Part shown: piece after piece, positions 28,651-39,700 of the stretch | How positions within the stretch are numbered: position 1 is the first letter of the stretch | Layout: each line of letters begins with the position of its first letter | DNA from: Fabrea salina | Lineage: Eukaryota > Ciliophora > Heterotrichea > Heterotrichida > Fabreidae | NCBI GenBank assembly: GCA_022984795.1 | Contig: JALIHJ010000006.1 | Coordinates: forward strand, 186,001 to 250,000 | Length of the DNA stretch: 64,000 nt | Direction of reading: 5' to 3' | Program-made: the position numbers and the translations under genes | The notes under the pieces: generated by a model | What the model was told of the DNA's origin: nothing | The model's input: the letters and a program-made list of their open reading frames with translations, nothing else | Databases searched by the model: none

Positions 28651-31600
28651 TTAAAATATATAGAATATAAACAAGCCTGCAACTAAACTAGCTGCAAAGT
28701 CTTCGTCTTCTTTTTTCTTTTTGTCGGAGTCACTTTCTTTTTCGTTGGTGGACACTTCTAACTCTGTGATTTCAGAGTTGCAGTTGGGCCAAAGTGGGTA
28801 GTTGTCACAAGCAGTGAAGTAACAATAGTAATCTGTTTCTTTTTCAAGGTCTTCAATAGTGACTTCGTTAATAGACCTGATGGGAGTTCTAGCTGAGGGC
28901 ACTTCTTTGTACTCAGAGTTTAGTCCTAAGTAAATTTGCTCAGCCAGGGGAGTTTGGTCTTTTTGAGTGCATACAGTCATTACCAGTCCAGGCGAAGAAA
29001 CCTCTATTTCAAAGTTGATTTCGTCCCTTCTAATATCAAAGGGATCTGGTTCTTCAATAAATTCAGGTGTGGACTCATACTCCTGTTTGTCAAAGTTAAT
29101 TTCTATGTTTTTAGGTTCTACTTCTGTGAGTTCTGAGAGTTCTTGTTTAAGTGCTGCACTATTTTGACTAGCTTGTTCAGTGAACTTTTCAGGCACAATG
29201 TTGCCTTCCCACCTTCCGTACAGCAAATAGTAACTAAACACTGCACTTTGTTTCAGAGACCTTTCTTTAAACTCTGCTTCTTCTTTTTTAGCAGGAATTT
29301 CAAACTCTTTTTCAACCACCCAAGCTGTAGGAATGTTCATGTGCTTTGCCAACACCACTGCTAAGTCGTCTGCTATCGTTGCGTCAAAATTCAGTCGGTC
29401 TGCTTCAAAGATAACCGAAACCTTGTAAACTAGTGGCTTTTCAAGCGTAGTGAAGTTAAGTTGCACAGGAACAGGGTCTTCGTAAAACCGCAAGTTGTCC
29501 ATGTACCCCACCCAGGAGTAACTTGTTTCAGTCATCAGCCAATCAACTGTAACTGCTTTGCTTTGGTCTGAGTACATCACAAAAGCACTTCTCCAGGACT
29601 CTTTGCAGTGCTTGGCTTGGAGTCTCCTCAGAAAGTCATAAACTGAGTCGTCTTTGTCATTATCCATTTCATACTCGCTGTTTTTGTACTGTTCAGAGAG
29701 TTGTTCAGACAAAGAAAGGTTGTTGTCTTCCTCTACAAAACTGCTAACTGAGTCTTTGAGTTCTTCAAAAGAAGGCAGTGGGTTTCCTTGGCAAGCCAAC
29801 CACCAGTACAAGACTCCGTTGTCGTTGGACTCAAAACTTAAACTCACTGAGGTCTTTTGCAGGTCCTCAACTAAAACGTCCAAGTCAGCTGGTCTAGTTT
29901 CTTCTTGGGGCTGCGTGACATACAGGAGTCTGGATTCTGGAGTTTTATACAAAGCTGAAACTTTTCCGGTTAACTCAAAGGACACCTTTGGGTTTTCTGG
30001 GCCAGAGTAGTCCTTCGGAACAGAAACCTGGAAATACTTAACTTTTTCCCCAGGCTTAAAAGTGACTTCCGAAGGAACTGCTTCTAAGCCCTCTGCTTCT
30101 TCTTCAAAGCTAATTTTTAGGGTGAGCTCTGAGTTAGGAGCCTTTTCAGCTTCTACAGCTACAGGGATGCTGGAGTTTCCATAAAAGATGGTAGGTATGT
30201 CAGCTATTTCGATGTCCAGCACTTCTTCAGTGAACTCACAAACTTCCAGAATGATTTTGTAAGGAGCGTTGAAACTTTTTTCTCTGCGGTCGTCAGGCAG
30301 TTCATCAACGCTCCACTCAATAAAGTACACGCCAGCACTGGTGTCTTTGTCCACTCCTACTTCAAACCACATTTCTTTTTCCCACTTGTAAATAGTGTAG
30401 TTGTGGAAGGGCGAGTAAAAACTTATTCCACTTTCCTCTATTTGGGGAACTACTGAGAGTTTCTTTGAGTAAAGAGGCCACTCTCCAGTGTTAATCAAGA
30501 TCTTGTCTGTTCGTGTACCTGCAAACACCTGCCTGCGCCTTCCTACAGTTCCTGTGACTGCGTTTATCGAACTAAGTAAATCTCCTGTTTGATCCAGTCC
30601 AATGTAAGCTGCGTTTAAGTTGTCGTAAGAAGAACTTACATACTCGTCCCTGGAAGGACTGTACCTGAACAGTTTGAACTTTCCAGTCCAAAAGTCGTTT
30701 TCTCCAAAAGTTAGGGTATCTTGGTCTTCAAAAGCCCAGGGGTCGGATGACCTTTCAATTCCCCAGTCAGGGTTGCCTAGGTTCTCTATAGTCATATAAA
30801 AGGTTTCTTTGCCTATTTGGGTTTCTTCGAGTTCAGCCAGAATCCACTTTCCGTTTACTTTGCAGGAACTCTTTTTGGAAACTTGCTTTTTGCTTCCGCC
30901 TTCGAAGTAAAACACACTGCATTCGATTTCTTTGTTTTTGGAAATTTGTCTTTCGTACTGTTCAGGGAACCTTACTTGCAGTTCTTCTCCTTCGTTGATG
31001 TCTCCTTCTAAAATAAACTTGAAAGTGTATTTAGTTTTTTCTCCTAGTTTGTTGTTTTCTACACTCACGTCTGAAATCCTCAGAATCTCAGGCACTGAGG
31101 TAATGCTTTGGGTGCCAAACCCGCCCTGGGACTTGATTTTCATATTCTTGTCAAGTATGAACCCACGCACTTCTGTGATTGTTCCTTGGGCTGGGTTGTA
31201 GATTTCTTTGATATCAATGTCAACTTCTGAGTCTTCTGGCAAGTCATTTAACTTCTGCACAACAACCATTCTGTGGTCTACTTTGCACCTTGCGTTGGGA
31301 AAAGCATCAGACCTGCAGTCAATGTAAAAGGAATCTGGGTCACAAGTAGTTAAGAAGTTGTCTGAAGCTCCTAGGTAAAAGTCATATTCGCTTGGAAAAG
31401 ACAACCAAATTTCGTCGTCTTTAGAAATTCCAACTGAACTTTTGAACTTAAAGTAATAGTCGGTGGAAACGCCTGCGTTCGAAGCCCCAATCCTTAAAGA
31501 AGAGTCAGCGAACGAAGGAGGCTTGGAGTCAATGCTTGCTTCTGGAGCTGAAGAAGCTGAAGCCACTACTTCTCCTTGCCACAAAGCCCTTACTTGGATT

Positions 31601-34600
31601 CCTAAGTTAGAAGTTCCACTAGGCAAGTTGAAAGAACTGCCTAAAAAGATCTCGATGATTTTGCCTGGAAGAACTTCTTTTTTAAGAGTGACTTCTAAGC
31701 CCTGTTTGACTTGACAGGAGTATAAAGGTTCGGATGCAAAGCACAAGTTCTTAGCGTTGTCTTTGAAGTCTTCAGTCCAATTTTCAGAAGTTATTTCAAT
31801 GACTGAGAAAACTGGCAAAGTTATCCCGAAAGAAGTCCTAAGGTATAAGTCAACTCTTGGAGCAGATGAGTAATTTGGAAACACAGCTACTTCTTCGAAG
31901 TTAGTGTCTCCAGGGTCTCCTGCTGAAGTTAGTTGTGCTTCTTGGTCAATGTCTGTGTTTGAGTTAATTATGTTTCCTTTTGAGTCCAAAGTCTGAATGG
32001 ACTCAATGTAAGCAGCAGAACTTCCTGACTTTTTAGTGTGTAAGTGTTTGAAGGATATTGTGAGTTCTTTGCCGTCCTTTACTTCTTCTGTAACAGTTAC
32101 GTTAGCCGTTCTGCCGTTTAGAGTGCAGTCTAAGTCGGCTCCATTGACTTCACAAGCAGTAAAGTCGGTTTGAGTCCAGTCAGGGGAAAGAATAGCTTGA
32201 ATGTATCCTCCTTTAGGGACTTTAGTGTTGGTTTTAAACACTACTTCTACTGCTGTGTTGACGCTGTTAGGTCCTTTCCTTTCCACAGTTTTGGGAGACA
32301 AACTAAGGATTTGGAGTTCTTGAGGTTTGAGGTCAGCTGTGAACAAAGTTGGTTGTGTTGCACAGGAGTCGCCTGGAGTACTGGCTTCAAACATGTAAAA
32401 GTTGACAGTTTGGGATTCAGAACCCACTCCGTCTGGAGGAGTGACTCCTGAAATAGTTAGGGTTTTTTGTGAGTCTTGGAGGTTGAAAGAAGAACTTTCT
32501 TTGAAGATAATAGAAGGATAAGCAAAAGTTCCGTTGTTCACAGTAAGAGTATAGATTTCAGAAGGACTACTTGACCCGTCCGAAATCGAAGCTGAAGACT
32601 TAATGTGGAAACCTTGAGGCAAAATAAGTCCCACAAAACCTTTTGACGAACTGCCTCCTGAAACCTGGATTTCAGTTTCTGTCACTAAGTTAGTTTCAAA
32701 GCTAGAGGGCTCTAAAAGGTCTACTGAAAAGCTTCCTTCTGTGCTGGTGCTTTCAGCTACGTCTTCTGATGTTTTTTCAAACACCACAAAAGGCATGTTT
32801 TTGTCTGTTTTCAAGTAATAAAAAAGAGTGGTGATGTCTTTGGAAGATCCTAGGTTTCCTTTGGGAATAAACCAGAAATAAGAACTGCCTTTTTCAAGCA
32901 CTTCTTCTAGCTTGATTTGGATCTTAGTGGTTTCTTCGTTAGCCTTAAGTTGGGCTGAAGCTTTCAAGCTACCGTCTACTGGGTAAGTATCTCCTACTTC
33001 AAGTCCTGAGTCCAGACTTCCAGGAATAGACACTTCGATGAAGTAGTCATAGTCCTTTCCGAAGTCCATTTGCTTGCCTGCAGCTTCCAAGTAAAGAGGA
33101 ATTCCTGGAGCGTCGTTGTCTGAACAAAGTGTAGTGACACTCCACCCACTGGGCTCTTGAGGAACTACAGTGAACCTAAGAGTGCCTATTTCAGTGGAAC
33201 TGCCTGTTTGGGCCATAGCCCAGCACTGATAAAAGGTAGCTTTGTTGGTGGCTGCAAGAGGCATTGCTATGTCTTTAGTCACCGAAAGACCAAAGTAGTC
33301 TGCAGAGTCCACTTCCCCAGGCTGCAAACTAACTGCTTTTCCTGAAAAAGACACTTTTGCTGATGAAGTTCCAGAGTCCAAAGAAAGCACTTTGTCTAAA
33401 CTGCCTGATTCTTGACTCCATTCAGACTCTTCAGATATGTAGATTCTTTCAAGGGAAACTCCTTCACTGGTAAAAGGACAGTGAATCTCAAGGCTTGTAT
33501 CAGAACTCCAGGAGTTCTTAGGTTCTACTGCAAACAGTAACTTTCTGTCGCTCTTTTTGCCTCCTACAAAGCCTTCTTCGGACAAGTTGTCTGAAAACCC
33601 TGAAAAAACTCTGAAGTCCTTCATTAGTTCAAAGCCTTCTGGCTTGTAGGGCACTGAAACCACGTCTCCTCCAGTTTCGTCAATCCAGTACCCCTCAGGA
33701 TTCATAGTTCTAAAAATAGTTTCAACGTTGTTCTTCACAACGAACTCTGTCAAAGTATAAATGCTCACTCTAGTGCCCGGGTCGAGTTTTTCCTCAAAAA
33801 CAGCTCTGGCAATGTTGCCTCTTGGATCAATTTGGCAACTTGGTTTTTTGTCACTGGGAAGCGCGTAGCAAGTTCCTTTCACAGGGTTTCCTTCGGAATC
33901 GAGGTACCAAGTGGCAGTGTCCAACTGGGCTCCTTGTCTAAACTCTAGTTCTGCCATGCCTCCCGCAGGAACTTCGTGTTCTATTCTCACAGAAACTTCT
34001 GTAAACACAGTTAGTCCGTTAAAGATCTTGTCTTTGGGGTACCCTACAGTGTTGAAACTTGCCCCTTCGTTGATTTGGTAAGCAATGGTGTTGACTACTG
34101 GAAAGTCCTTTATGGTGTTTGTTTGGAGTTTGTTCCAAGTGCCCCACCTGTAAGTGTTTAGAGTCCAAGAGTACAAAGAGTTGTCTAGTCCTAGCAAGGG
34201 CACTATTCCTTCTACTTTGAGTTCCAGAGTTGTGTCTGCAGGAATGAAGTTAGAAATCCCGTAAATCCAAATGTTGCCTTCCACTCCCAAGCAAGGAATG
34301 CTTTTTGAGTCTTCAGGCCCCACAGGCAAAAGGTTGTCCTCTAGTTCAACTGATTCGCACTCAACAGCGTTGGGTTCAAAGTACTCATTGAGCTGGATTT
34401 CCACTACGTCGTTGGGTTCCAAAAAGGTTTCTGTTGTGAACTTGAAAAGCATAGTTTCTCTTTTGCCCACTTTGAAACTAGCTACTCCTTGTGGTTCAGT
34501 GACGTTAAAGTCAGAACCTAGAATAGGTTCAGGACCTACTGCAAGTTTGCCAAAGACTTTATTTACATCCACAATAGGTCCTTCTTCGTAGTTACGAGTT

Positions 34601-34995
34601 AGTATTCCAAAGGGGCCGTAAGGTCCTGGGTCAGGTCTTTCCTCCAAAAATAAAGAAACAGAAGTGTCCAGCTCTTCACTCAAAGAAACTCCTTTCAGTA
34701 TCACGCTGTTGCTTCTAATCACTTCTCCTTCGCAGTTCTCTGCGCAGGTTGCTTTTGAAGCTGACAAACTTGAAGGGAACTGGACTTCTAGGATCCCATT
34801 GCTGATTCTTGATTCTGGTCGGAAATTAAATTCAACTTTGTACTTAGAGTTTTCTTCGTACATCTGTATTGGTGAGGGGACCCAGGTTGCCTTGGGCCAT
34901 TTTATTATTCCTGGATCTAGGTTTTTGTCGCGTTGTCCGTATAGTTCTCCAAAACTTGCCCCGATCAGAAGGGCTAGAATTAAATATCCTACCAT
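28651..34995 (-). CDS. 2114-aa secreted or surface protein with repeated beta-rich modules
   Basis: Begins with a signal peptide (MVGYLILALLIGASFG) and ends with a charged stretch then FAASLVAGLFIFYIF, a hydrophobic tail suitable for GPI attachment or anchoring. Between them are at least eight modules of roughly 150-180 aa. Each contains 'inducing' phrases such as pxGxxxEIxFP, paired cysteines (for example ATCAENCEGE and SCQIDP) and a Val/Ser-rich strand pattern. One stretch near 1560-1660 (IPVAVEAEKAPNSELTLKIS, then FKPGEKVKYFQVSVP) resembles Calx-beta or macroglobulin-type domains. A single uninterrupted frame of 6.3 kb. Cell-surface or extracellular-matrix role inferred; no family identified. 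Confidence 0.85.
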   Translation of the reverse strand: MVGYLILALLIGASFGELYGQRDKNLDPGIIKWPKATWVPSPIQMYEENSKYKVEFNFRPESRISNGILEVQFPSSLSASKATCAENCEGEVIRSNSVILKGVSLSEELDTSVSLFLEERPDPGPYGPFGILTRNYEEGPIVDVNKVFGKLAVGPEPILGSDFNVTEPQGVASFKVGKRETMLFKFTTETFLEPNDVVEIQLNEYFEPNAVECESVELEDNLLPVGPEDSKSIPCLGVEGNIWIYGISNFIPADTTLELKVEGIVPLLGLDNSLYSWTLNTYRWGTWNKLQTNTIKDFPVVNTIAYQINEGASFNTVGYPKDKIFNGLTVFTEVSVRIEHEVPAGGMAELEFRQGAQLDTATWYLDSEGNPVKGTCYALPSDKKPSCQIDPRGNIARAVFEEKLDPGTRVSIYTLTEFVVKNNVETIFRTMNPEGYWIDETGGDVVSVPYKPEGFELMKDFRVFSGFSDNLSEEGFVGGKKSDRKLLFAVEPKNSWSSDTSLEIHCPFTSEGVSLERIYISEESEWSQESGSLDKVLSLDSGTSSAKVSFSGKAVSLQPGEVDSADYFGLSVTKDIAMPLAATNKATFYQCWAMAQTGSSTEIGTLRFTVVPQEPSGWSVTTLCSDNDAPGIPLYLEAAGKQMDFGKDYDYFIEVSIPGSLDSGLEVGDTYPVDGSLKASAQLKANEETTKIQIKLEEVLEKGSSYFWFIPKGNLGSSKDITTLFYYLKTDKNMPFVVFEKTSEDVAESTSTEGSFSVDLLEPSSFETNLVTETEIQVSGGSSSKGFVGLILPQGFHIKSSASISDGSSSPSEIYTLTVNNGTFAYPSIIFKESSSFNLQDSQKTLTISGVTPPDGVGSESQTVNFYMFEASTPGDSCATQPTLFTADLKPQELQILSLSPKTVERKGPNSVNTAVEVVFKTNTKVPKGGYIQAILSPDWTQTDFTACEVNGADLDCTLNGRTANVTVTEEVKDGKELTISFKHLHTKKSGSSAAYIESIQTLDSKGNIINSNTDIDQEAQLTSAGDPGDTNFEEVAVFPNYSSAPRVDLYLRTSFGITLPVFSVIEITSENWTEDFKDNAKNLCFASEPLYSCQVKQGLEVTLKKEVLPGKIIEIFLGSSFNLPSGTSNLGIQVRALWQGEVVASASSAPEASIDSKPPSFADSSLRIGASNAGVSTDYYFKFKSSVGISKDDEIWLSFPSEYDFYLGASDNFLTTCDPDSFYIDCRSDAFPNARCKVDHRMVVVQKLNDLPEDSEVDIDIKEIYNPAQGTITEVRGFILDKNMKIKSQGGFGTQSITSVPEILRISDVSVENNKLGEKTKYTFKFILEGDINEGEELQVRFPEQYERQISKNKEIECSVFYFEGGSKKQVSKKSSCKVNGKWILAELEETQIGKETFYMTIENLGNPDWGIERSSDPWAFEDQDTLTFGENDFWTGKFKLFRYSPSRDEYVSSSYDNLNAAYIGLDQTGDLLSSINAVTGTVGRRRQVFAGTRTDKILINTGEWPLYSKKLSVVPQIEESGISFYSPFHNYTIYKWEKEMWFEVGVDKDTSAGVYFIEWSVDELPDDRREKSFNAPYKIILEVCEFTEEVLDIEIADIPTIFYGNSSIPVAVEAEKAPNSELTLKISFEEEAEGLEAVPSEVTFKPGEKVKYFQVSVPKDYSGPENPKVSFELTGKVSALYKTPESRLLYVTQPQEETRPADLDVLVEDLQKTSVSLSFESNDNGVLYWWLACQGNPLPSFEELKDSVSSFVEEDNNLSLSEQLSEQYKNSEYEMDNDKDDSVYDFLRRLQAKHCKESWRSAFVMYSDQSKAVTVDWLMTETSYSWVGYMDNLRFYEDPVPVQLNFTTLEKPLVYKVSVIFEADRLNFDATIADDLAVVLAKHMNIPTAWVVEKEFEIPAKKEEAEFKERSLKQSAVFSYYLLYGRWEGNIVPEKFTEQASQNSAALKQELSELTEVEPKNIEINFDKQEYESTPEFIEEPDPFDIRRDEINFEIEVSSPGLVMTVCTQKDQTPLAEQIYLGLNSEYKEVPSARTPIRSINEVTIEDLEKETDYYCYFTACDNYPLWPNCNSEITELEVSTNEKESDSDKKKKEDEDFAASLVAGLFIFYIF

Positions 34996-35051
34996 TTTTT
35001 TTATTAGCCATTAGTGCACTACTTTCCCTAATTCTTAAACATATAACAAAA

Positions 35052-35624
35052 ATGCTTAGTGAACTGCCTATATGCCTCCAAAAAAAACAGCCTAAACCTC
35101 ACTCTAGTCTCCACCACGTCAAGTCCAAGCCCCAAATTCTTTACAAGCACAAAGTAAACCGGCCTTCCAAAGAATTAAGCTTAACATGGGAACACTCTTC
35201 CCAAAAAGTTATAGGCTTTAACTTAGACTCAATGCCTAAAACTCTCCGTGCTTACTATTCAGCTTCTAAAAAGCGCAATGCTATCAAACCAGACAGACTT
35301 GCTAGTCAGCAAGCAGAAGCCCCTCCCCCGCCCCCTGTTGAAAAGGAATCTGCTCCCGAGCCCAAAGCTCCTGAAAAGGTTGACGACGACTACGTGTACT
35401 GCGTGTGCAAAAGACCCTACACTACTGGGCACCTTATGTTTAAGTGCGAAGGCTTTTGTGGAAACTGGTACCACCCTGCGTGTTTAAAGATGCAACAGGC
35501 CGAAGTCGAGAGACAGCAAAACAGCAACGAAAGGTGGTACTGCCCTTCTTGCAACCTAACAGCTGAACAAATCGTTAATGAATGCGGAGGCAAACGCAGA
35601 AGAGGCAACTCTAATCTTAAATAA
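35052..35624 (+). CDS. PHD-finger protein
   Basis: 190 aa from the ATG at 35052; upstream open codons lie in the divergent gene. A basic N-terminal half and an Ala/Pro-Glu linker precede a PHD finger (about 118-172): YCVCKRPYTTGHLMFKCEGFCGNWYHPACL...WYCPSC, the C4-H-C3 pattern with the aromatic cage tryptophan before YHPAC. Such fingers read methylated histone H3 tails. The C-terminus is basic (GGKRRRGNSNLK). Its TAA is followed with zero spacer by the TAG of the convergent gene. Confidence 0.88.
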   Translation: MLSELPICLQKKQPKPHSSLHHVKSKPQILYKHKVNRPSKELSLTWEHSSQKVIGFNLDSMPKTLRAYYSASKKRNAIKPDRLASQQAEAPPPPPVEKESAPEPKAPEKVDDDYVYCVCKRPYTTGHLMFKCEGFCGNWYHPACLKMQQAEVERQQNSNERWYCPSCNLTAEQIVNECGGKRRRGNSNLK

Positions 35625-36704
35625 CTAGTTTTCGAAACTTGCTGTATAAAAAGGCAGTTCTGAGGCTACCAAGGACCCTGTGGCATCCAGAAACAAGTAA
35701 CCGTGGTGATTCATTCTGTTTAAAAACCTTTCTGTGGTAATTCCGTCTTGGTTCTTTCCGATTTTTTCTGCGAAAAAGGATGCCAGCTGCATTCTGCGAG
35801 TTTTAACTGAGTCTAGGTGGTTCACGAAAACACTTAAGTTGTCTGAGTTTCCTTCTCTAGGAACTACCAAGGGCGCTGCTTTTAAAACTTGGCACGCTTG
35901 GTCAGTCTTTACTTCTAAAAATGCAGTTTCATTGTGCTCGCCCGGCAAAACTTCTAGGTACAAAGACCCAGCCAAGTCCCCTTCCCAGAGGTACTCATAA
36001 AACACACCTATGAATATTTCAACTACTTCTATGTTAACTGAGTACAACTCTGGGTAAGAAAGCATGTTTTTAATGTGAAGGTCTCCCACCGCACTGGGCT
36101 TGGCCAATAAGCCCAGCAACTCACTGCGCAAACTCTCTCTGGGGTCAAGAATGTTGATTCCTTCAACGCCAAGTTCTTTTTCTGCGTAAGACACTGCTTC
36201 GTCGTCAGTGCACCAATAAAAGTAGTTGTGCTCCATGCACTCTAAGTACTCTTCCAAGTAGAGCTCCACTGACTCTTTGTCAAGTCTTTTCCCAGTAAGG
36301 TCTTCATAGACAAGCAATCCCAAAATAAACTCTCCTGCGTCTCCACCTGGAGTTCCTAAAATGCCTTCAGTGATTCTTCCGTCTAAGCACCTAAAAGAGC
36401 TTTTGGACACCTCTACATAAGTGTAGTTAGCAGAAACTAGTTTGTCTTCTACTTCTTCCAGAGAAGCACCTTCTCCTTCTTGTTCTTGAGTTAGGCTTAA
36501 AGTAGTAGGAGCGCACTTTACGTCTTGTTCTTCAGCTAACTCAGGTGCTGAGCAGTCACATATTGTAGTATAGTCAATTCCATTTATAGTCATTGAGGTT
36601 TGGATGTTATTTCCTGTAACTTGAGAAGCTTCCAGTTGGAGTTCTTCGTCCATCGTAAGAGTCCCTGAACATAATGAAAGCAAAAATAAAATAAGCACGT
36701 TCAT
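35625..36704 (-). CDS. secreted protein of unknown function
   Basis: 359 aa from the ATG at 36704, chosen because it opens a clear signal peptide (MNVLILFLLSLCSG). The mature part is acidic with about eight cysteines in the first 200 residues (TICDCSAPEL, DVKCAP, FRCLDG, YLECMEHNYFYWCTDDE), some N-glycosylation sites (ANYTYV, EHNETA), and no C-terminal anchor. No domain recognised. It is divergent from the flytrap receptor gene with 50 bp between the start codons. Confidence 0.75.
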   Translation of the reverse strand: MNVLILFLLSLCSGTLTMDEELQLEASQVTGNNIQTSMTINGIDYTTICDCSAPELAEEQDVKCAPTTLSLTQEQEGEGASLEEVEDKLVSANYTYVEVSKSSFRCLDGRITEGILGTPGGDAGEFILGLLVYEDLTGKRLDKESVELYLEEYLECMEHNYFYWCTDDEAVSYAEKELGVEGINILDPRESLRSELLGLLAKPSAVGDLHIKNMLSYPELYSVNIEVVEIFIGVFYEYLWEGDLAGSLYLEVLPGEHNETAFLEVKTDQACQVLKAAPLVVPREGNSDNLSVFVNHLDSVKTRRMQLASFFAEKIGKNQDGITTERFLNRMNHHGYLFLDATGSLVASELPFYTASFEN

Positions 36705-36754
36705 ATTCGTTTTAATCTTATTAAGAACCTCGGGAAGTATATCTAGATATAAAG

Positions 36755-39700
36755 ATGTTACAATTCTTGATTTTTTTGGCAGGTGTGCTTGGGGAAGTCC
36801 CAGAGCTACCAATCGGACTCATTACTTCTTCCCAGACTGACTCTAGAACTAAGGAACTTCTAGCTAGGGACTTGCACGGACTAGAACTTGAAGTTAAGAA
36901 TGTTCTAAGCTTTAACTTCAAAGTCTACTGGAGCCACCTCCAAACTGAGTTCACTCTGCAAGTCCCTTTGGAGCTCACAAATAAGCAAGTAAAAGTGATA
37001 CTCGATGCCACAAACGATCTCCTGTACTCCCAGTTTTTAGCACGTGAATCAACTTTGCAAGGGTTTGTGCACATGGTAGTTGCACGGCCGATACAGGAAT
37101 CAAGAGGGGAAAGTCCCAGCCTAAACACTTTGTACCTTGAAACTTCTTTTTCTTCACAAGCCTATGCGTTTATAGACCTTATCCAGTTTTACGATTGGCA
37201 CAACTTAGGACTAATCTACGACCAAGGAGTCAATAACATGAGACTAGCAGAGGTGTTTAAAAACAACTGTGAAAAAGTATACATAAAAGACGAAGTTGTG
37301 GTTGACTCCCAGTCAGACAACCTCCAAAAAAGACTTGAAAGCACCACAAAGGACTCAGGAGCAAGGGTTATTCTTGTGTTTGCAGACCCGACCTTAGCCG
37401 CCCGGCTGCTGCAAGCAGGCAGTCAAAGCGTTATGGGGGGTTCAGGTTACGCTTGGATCCTTAACTCTGAAGCTATGCAGAGCTTAGGCGAAGTAGCTAA
37501 AAACTCCCATTCAGACCTTGATCAAAACACTTTTGGACTACTTAAAACAGGAGCTGTTGGGTTTGTGCAAGAAGACTCTGAGTACTTGAGTCAAGAACCA
37601 CTAGGTACTTTCAGAGCTGCTTTTGTTTTGGTAGCTCAAGCTTTTTCTCAAGGACTTTCGAAAGCCAGTGAAGTAGTTGAGTACATCAAGTCTAACCCAA
37701 GCACACCGAGTTTAGAACACAGACTGCACTTTGACGAGTATGGAATTAAAAAGACTTACTACAACATATACAACATTAGAAACTTTGTTGAAAAGAAAGT
37801 AGGAGTATGGAACTCCCAAACAAGACAAATCAGTATGTTGCGGGAAGTTACTTGGCCTGGGTTCACTACAACCACTCCTGACGACAAAACTCCAGTTCTT
37901 AAACTAGCTTTGCTTTGTCCTTTTCACTCAAAAAACGGAGAAGAGTTTCCAGAGAGTTACCACATCAAAAACGGATTTGACTTAGCTTTAAAAGAAATCA
38001 ACAACTCTACAAGTGTCCTAGCTAACTACAAGTTAGAGCCAGCTTACTTGGACACCTTTATGTCCAAAGACCTTTCAGAAGCAAACTTAAAAAGCGTGCA
38101 AGCTGTTGGTGCTTTGGGGTTCATAGGGCCTTTTGACTCAGAAGTGGCCAAAGCTTACTCAGAAGCTTCAAAGAAAGAAACCAACCCTAAACCCATAGTG
38201 TCTTATGCAGCTACAGCTACTAGTTTGAACTCCAGCGAACTCTACCCTAACTTCTTAAGAACTACCCAGCACGACGGACTCCAAGCAGTTGCAGTGGCTT
38301 TGCTTATCCAGCAGCAAGGCTGGAATCGAATTGGTGTTATTTACACCCAGGACGAGTTCGGCAAAGGAATTTATGAGAGCTTCATCAACAACGTAAAAAC
38401 TCTAGACATCAGCATTGAAAACGAAGAAAAGTACAGAGGAATTCCATTTGACACCAGCAAAGCGCTTAAAAAAAAGTCCAAAGAAGGAGTGGAAGCTGCT
38501 TTAAGCGAAATAGTCAGAAAACAACTAAAAGTAGTGGTTTACTTAGGAGGAGACTTGGTGGGGACAGAAGTAGCCAAAGCAGCTTACAAAAAGGAACTGT
38601 ATGGAGACGAGTACTCTTGGATAGGAGGCATGTGGCTTACCTCTGAGTTATCTAAGTATCAAGCACTGCAAGGAGCTGTTGGCTTGGGGTTCAGACCAGC
38701 CCTAGGCGAAAAAGGAAAGACCTTTGCAGACAACTACAAGTTAGAGTTTGGAAAGAACTACACTAACTTTGCTATGCTAGCTTATGACACTGCTTACTTG
38801 TTTGCATACACAATAAACGACATGATTAGTAAGGGTGAAGACTACAACGACGGAAACCAACTCACTGAAGCAATCAGGTCAGCAGACTTCATTGGGGCTT
38901 CAGGCAAAGTTAAGTTTAACGAAGGCAGCAACGACAGAAGTGCTTTTGGGTACTCAGTTGTAAACGTCCAACAAGGAAAACTACTCAAAGTAAAAGAATA
39001 CGACCCCTCCGACCCAGAAATCTTTAAAGAGCAAGCCCGAACTGTGTGGTCCAACGGTTCAGACAATCCTCCAAAAGACTCCTGGCCCGGGGAGTTTGAC
39101 TGTCCCTTTGCTGAGCACATGGTTAGTGTGTCCTTGGGAGGAGTGGTTGCTGTTCTGCTTATAGGTGCTTTTATGTTTTTTCTGACTTTAGGACTGAGTG
39201 TGTTTTCTTACAAAAAGTGGAAACAAGTAGAGATCCAAACCATCACTGAACCAGTTGTGAGGACCTGGAAAGACACCCTTGTAGAAGTCAACATCTTTGT
39301 TGAGTTCTTTCAGTTTGTAGCCATTGCACCTACACTCGAGTCACTCAGAATTGTGATAGAAACCAGTTCTAACATTTTCATGCTTGACATTATGAAAGTT
39401 GCCCAAGGAGACAAAACTTCTTACTGGACTCTGTTGTTGGTGATTTGTTTGTTATGTTACTTGTGGTTCTTTTTAGTAGTGATGATTATGACTGACGCTG
39501 AAAAGTACATCCAGAAACTCCCAGTTCTTCAAAAAGCTTTGAGCTTGCTCAATTCAGTTTACTTGCCTTTTGTCGGCAACACGCTGTTTTTGCCCTTTTC
39601 AGCCCTTTTGCTTGACGCTTTTGTGTGTGACCACGAAGCTCAGGGTTATTCTTACGTGTGGAGGGACTGCTACATGAACTGCTGGACTCAAAAGCACATT

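Noticed and set aside
34869-35051. Upstream extension of the PHD gene giving a hydrophobic N-terminus
   Set aside because: It overlaps the signal-peptide end of the giant surface gene on the opposite strand; the ATG at 35052 fits.
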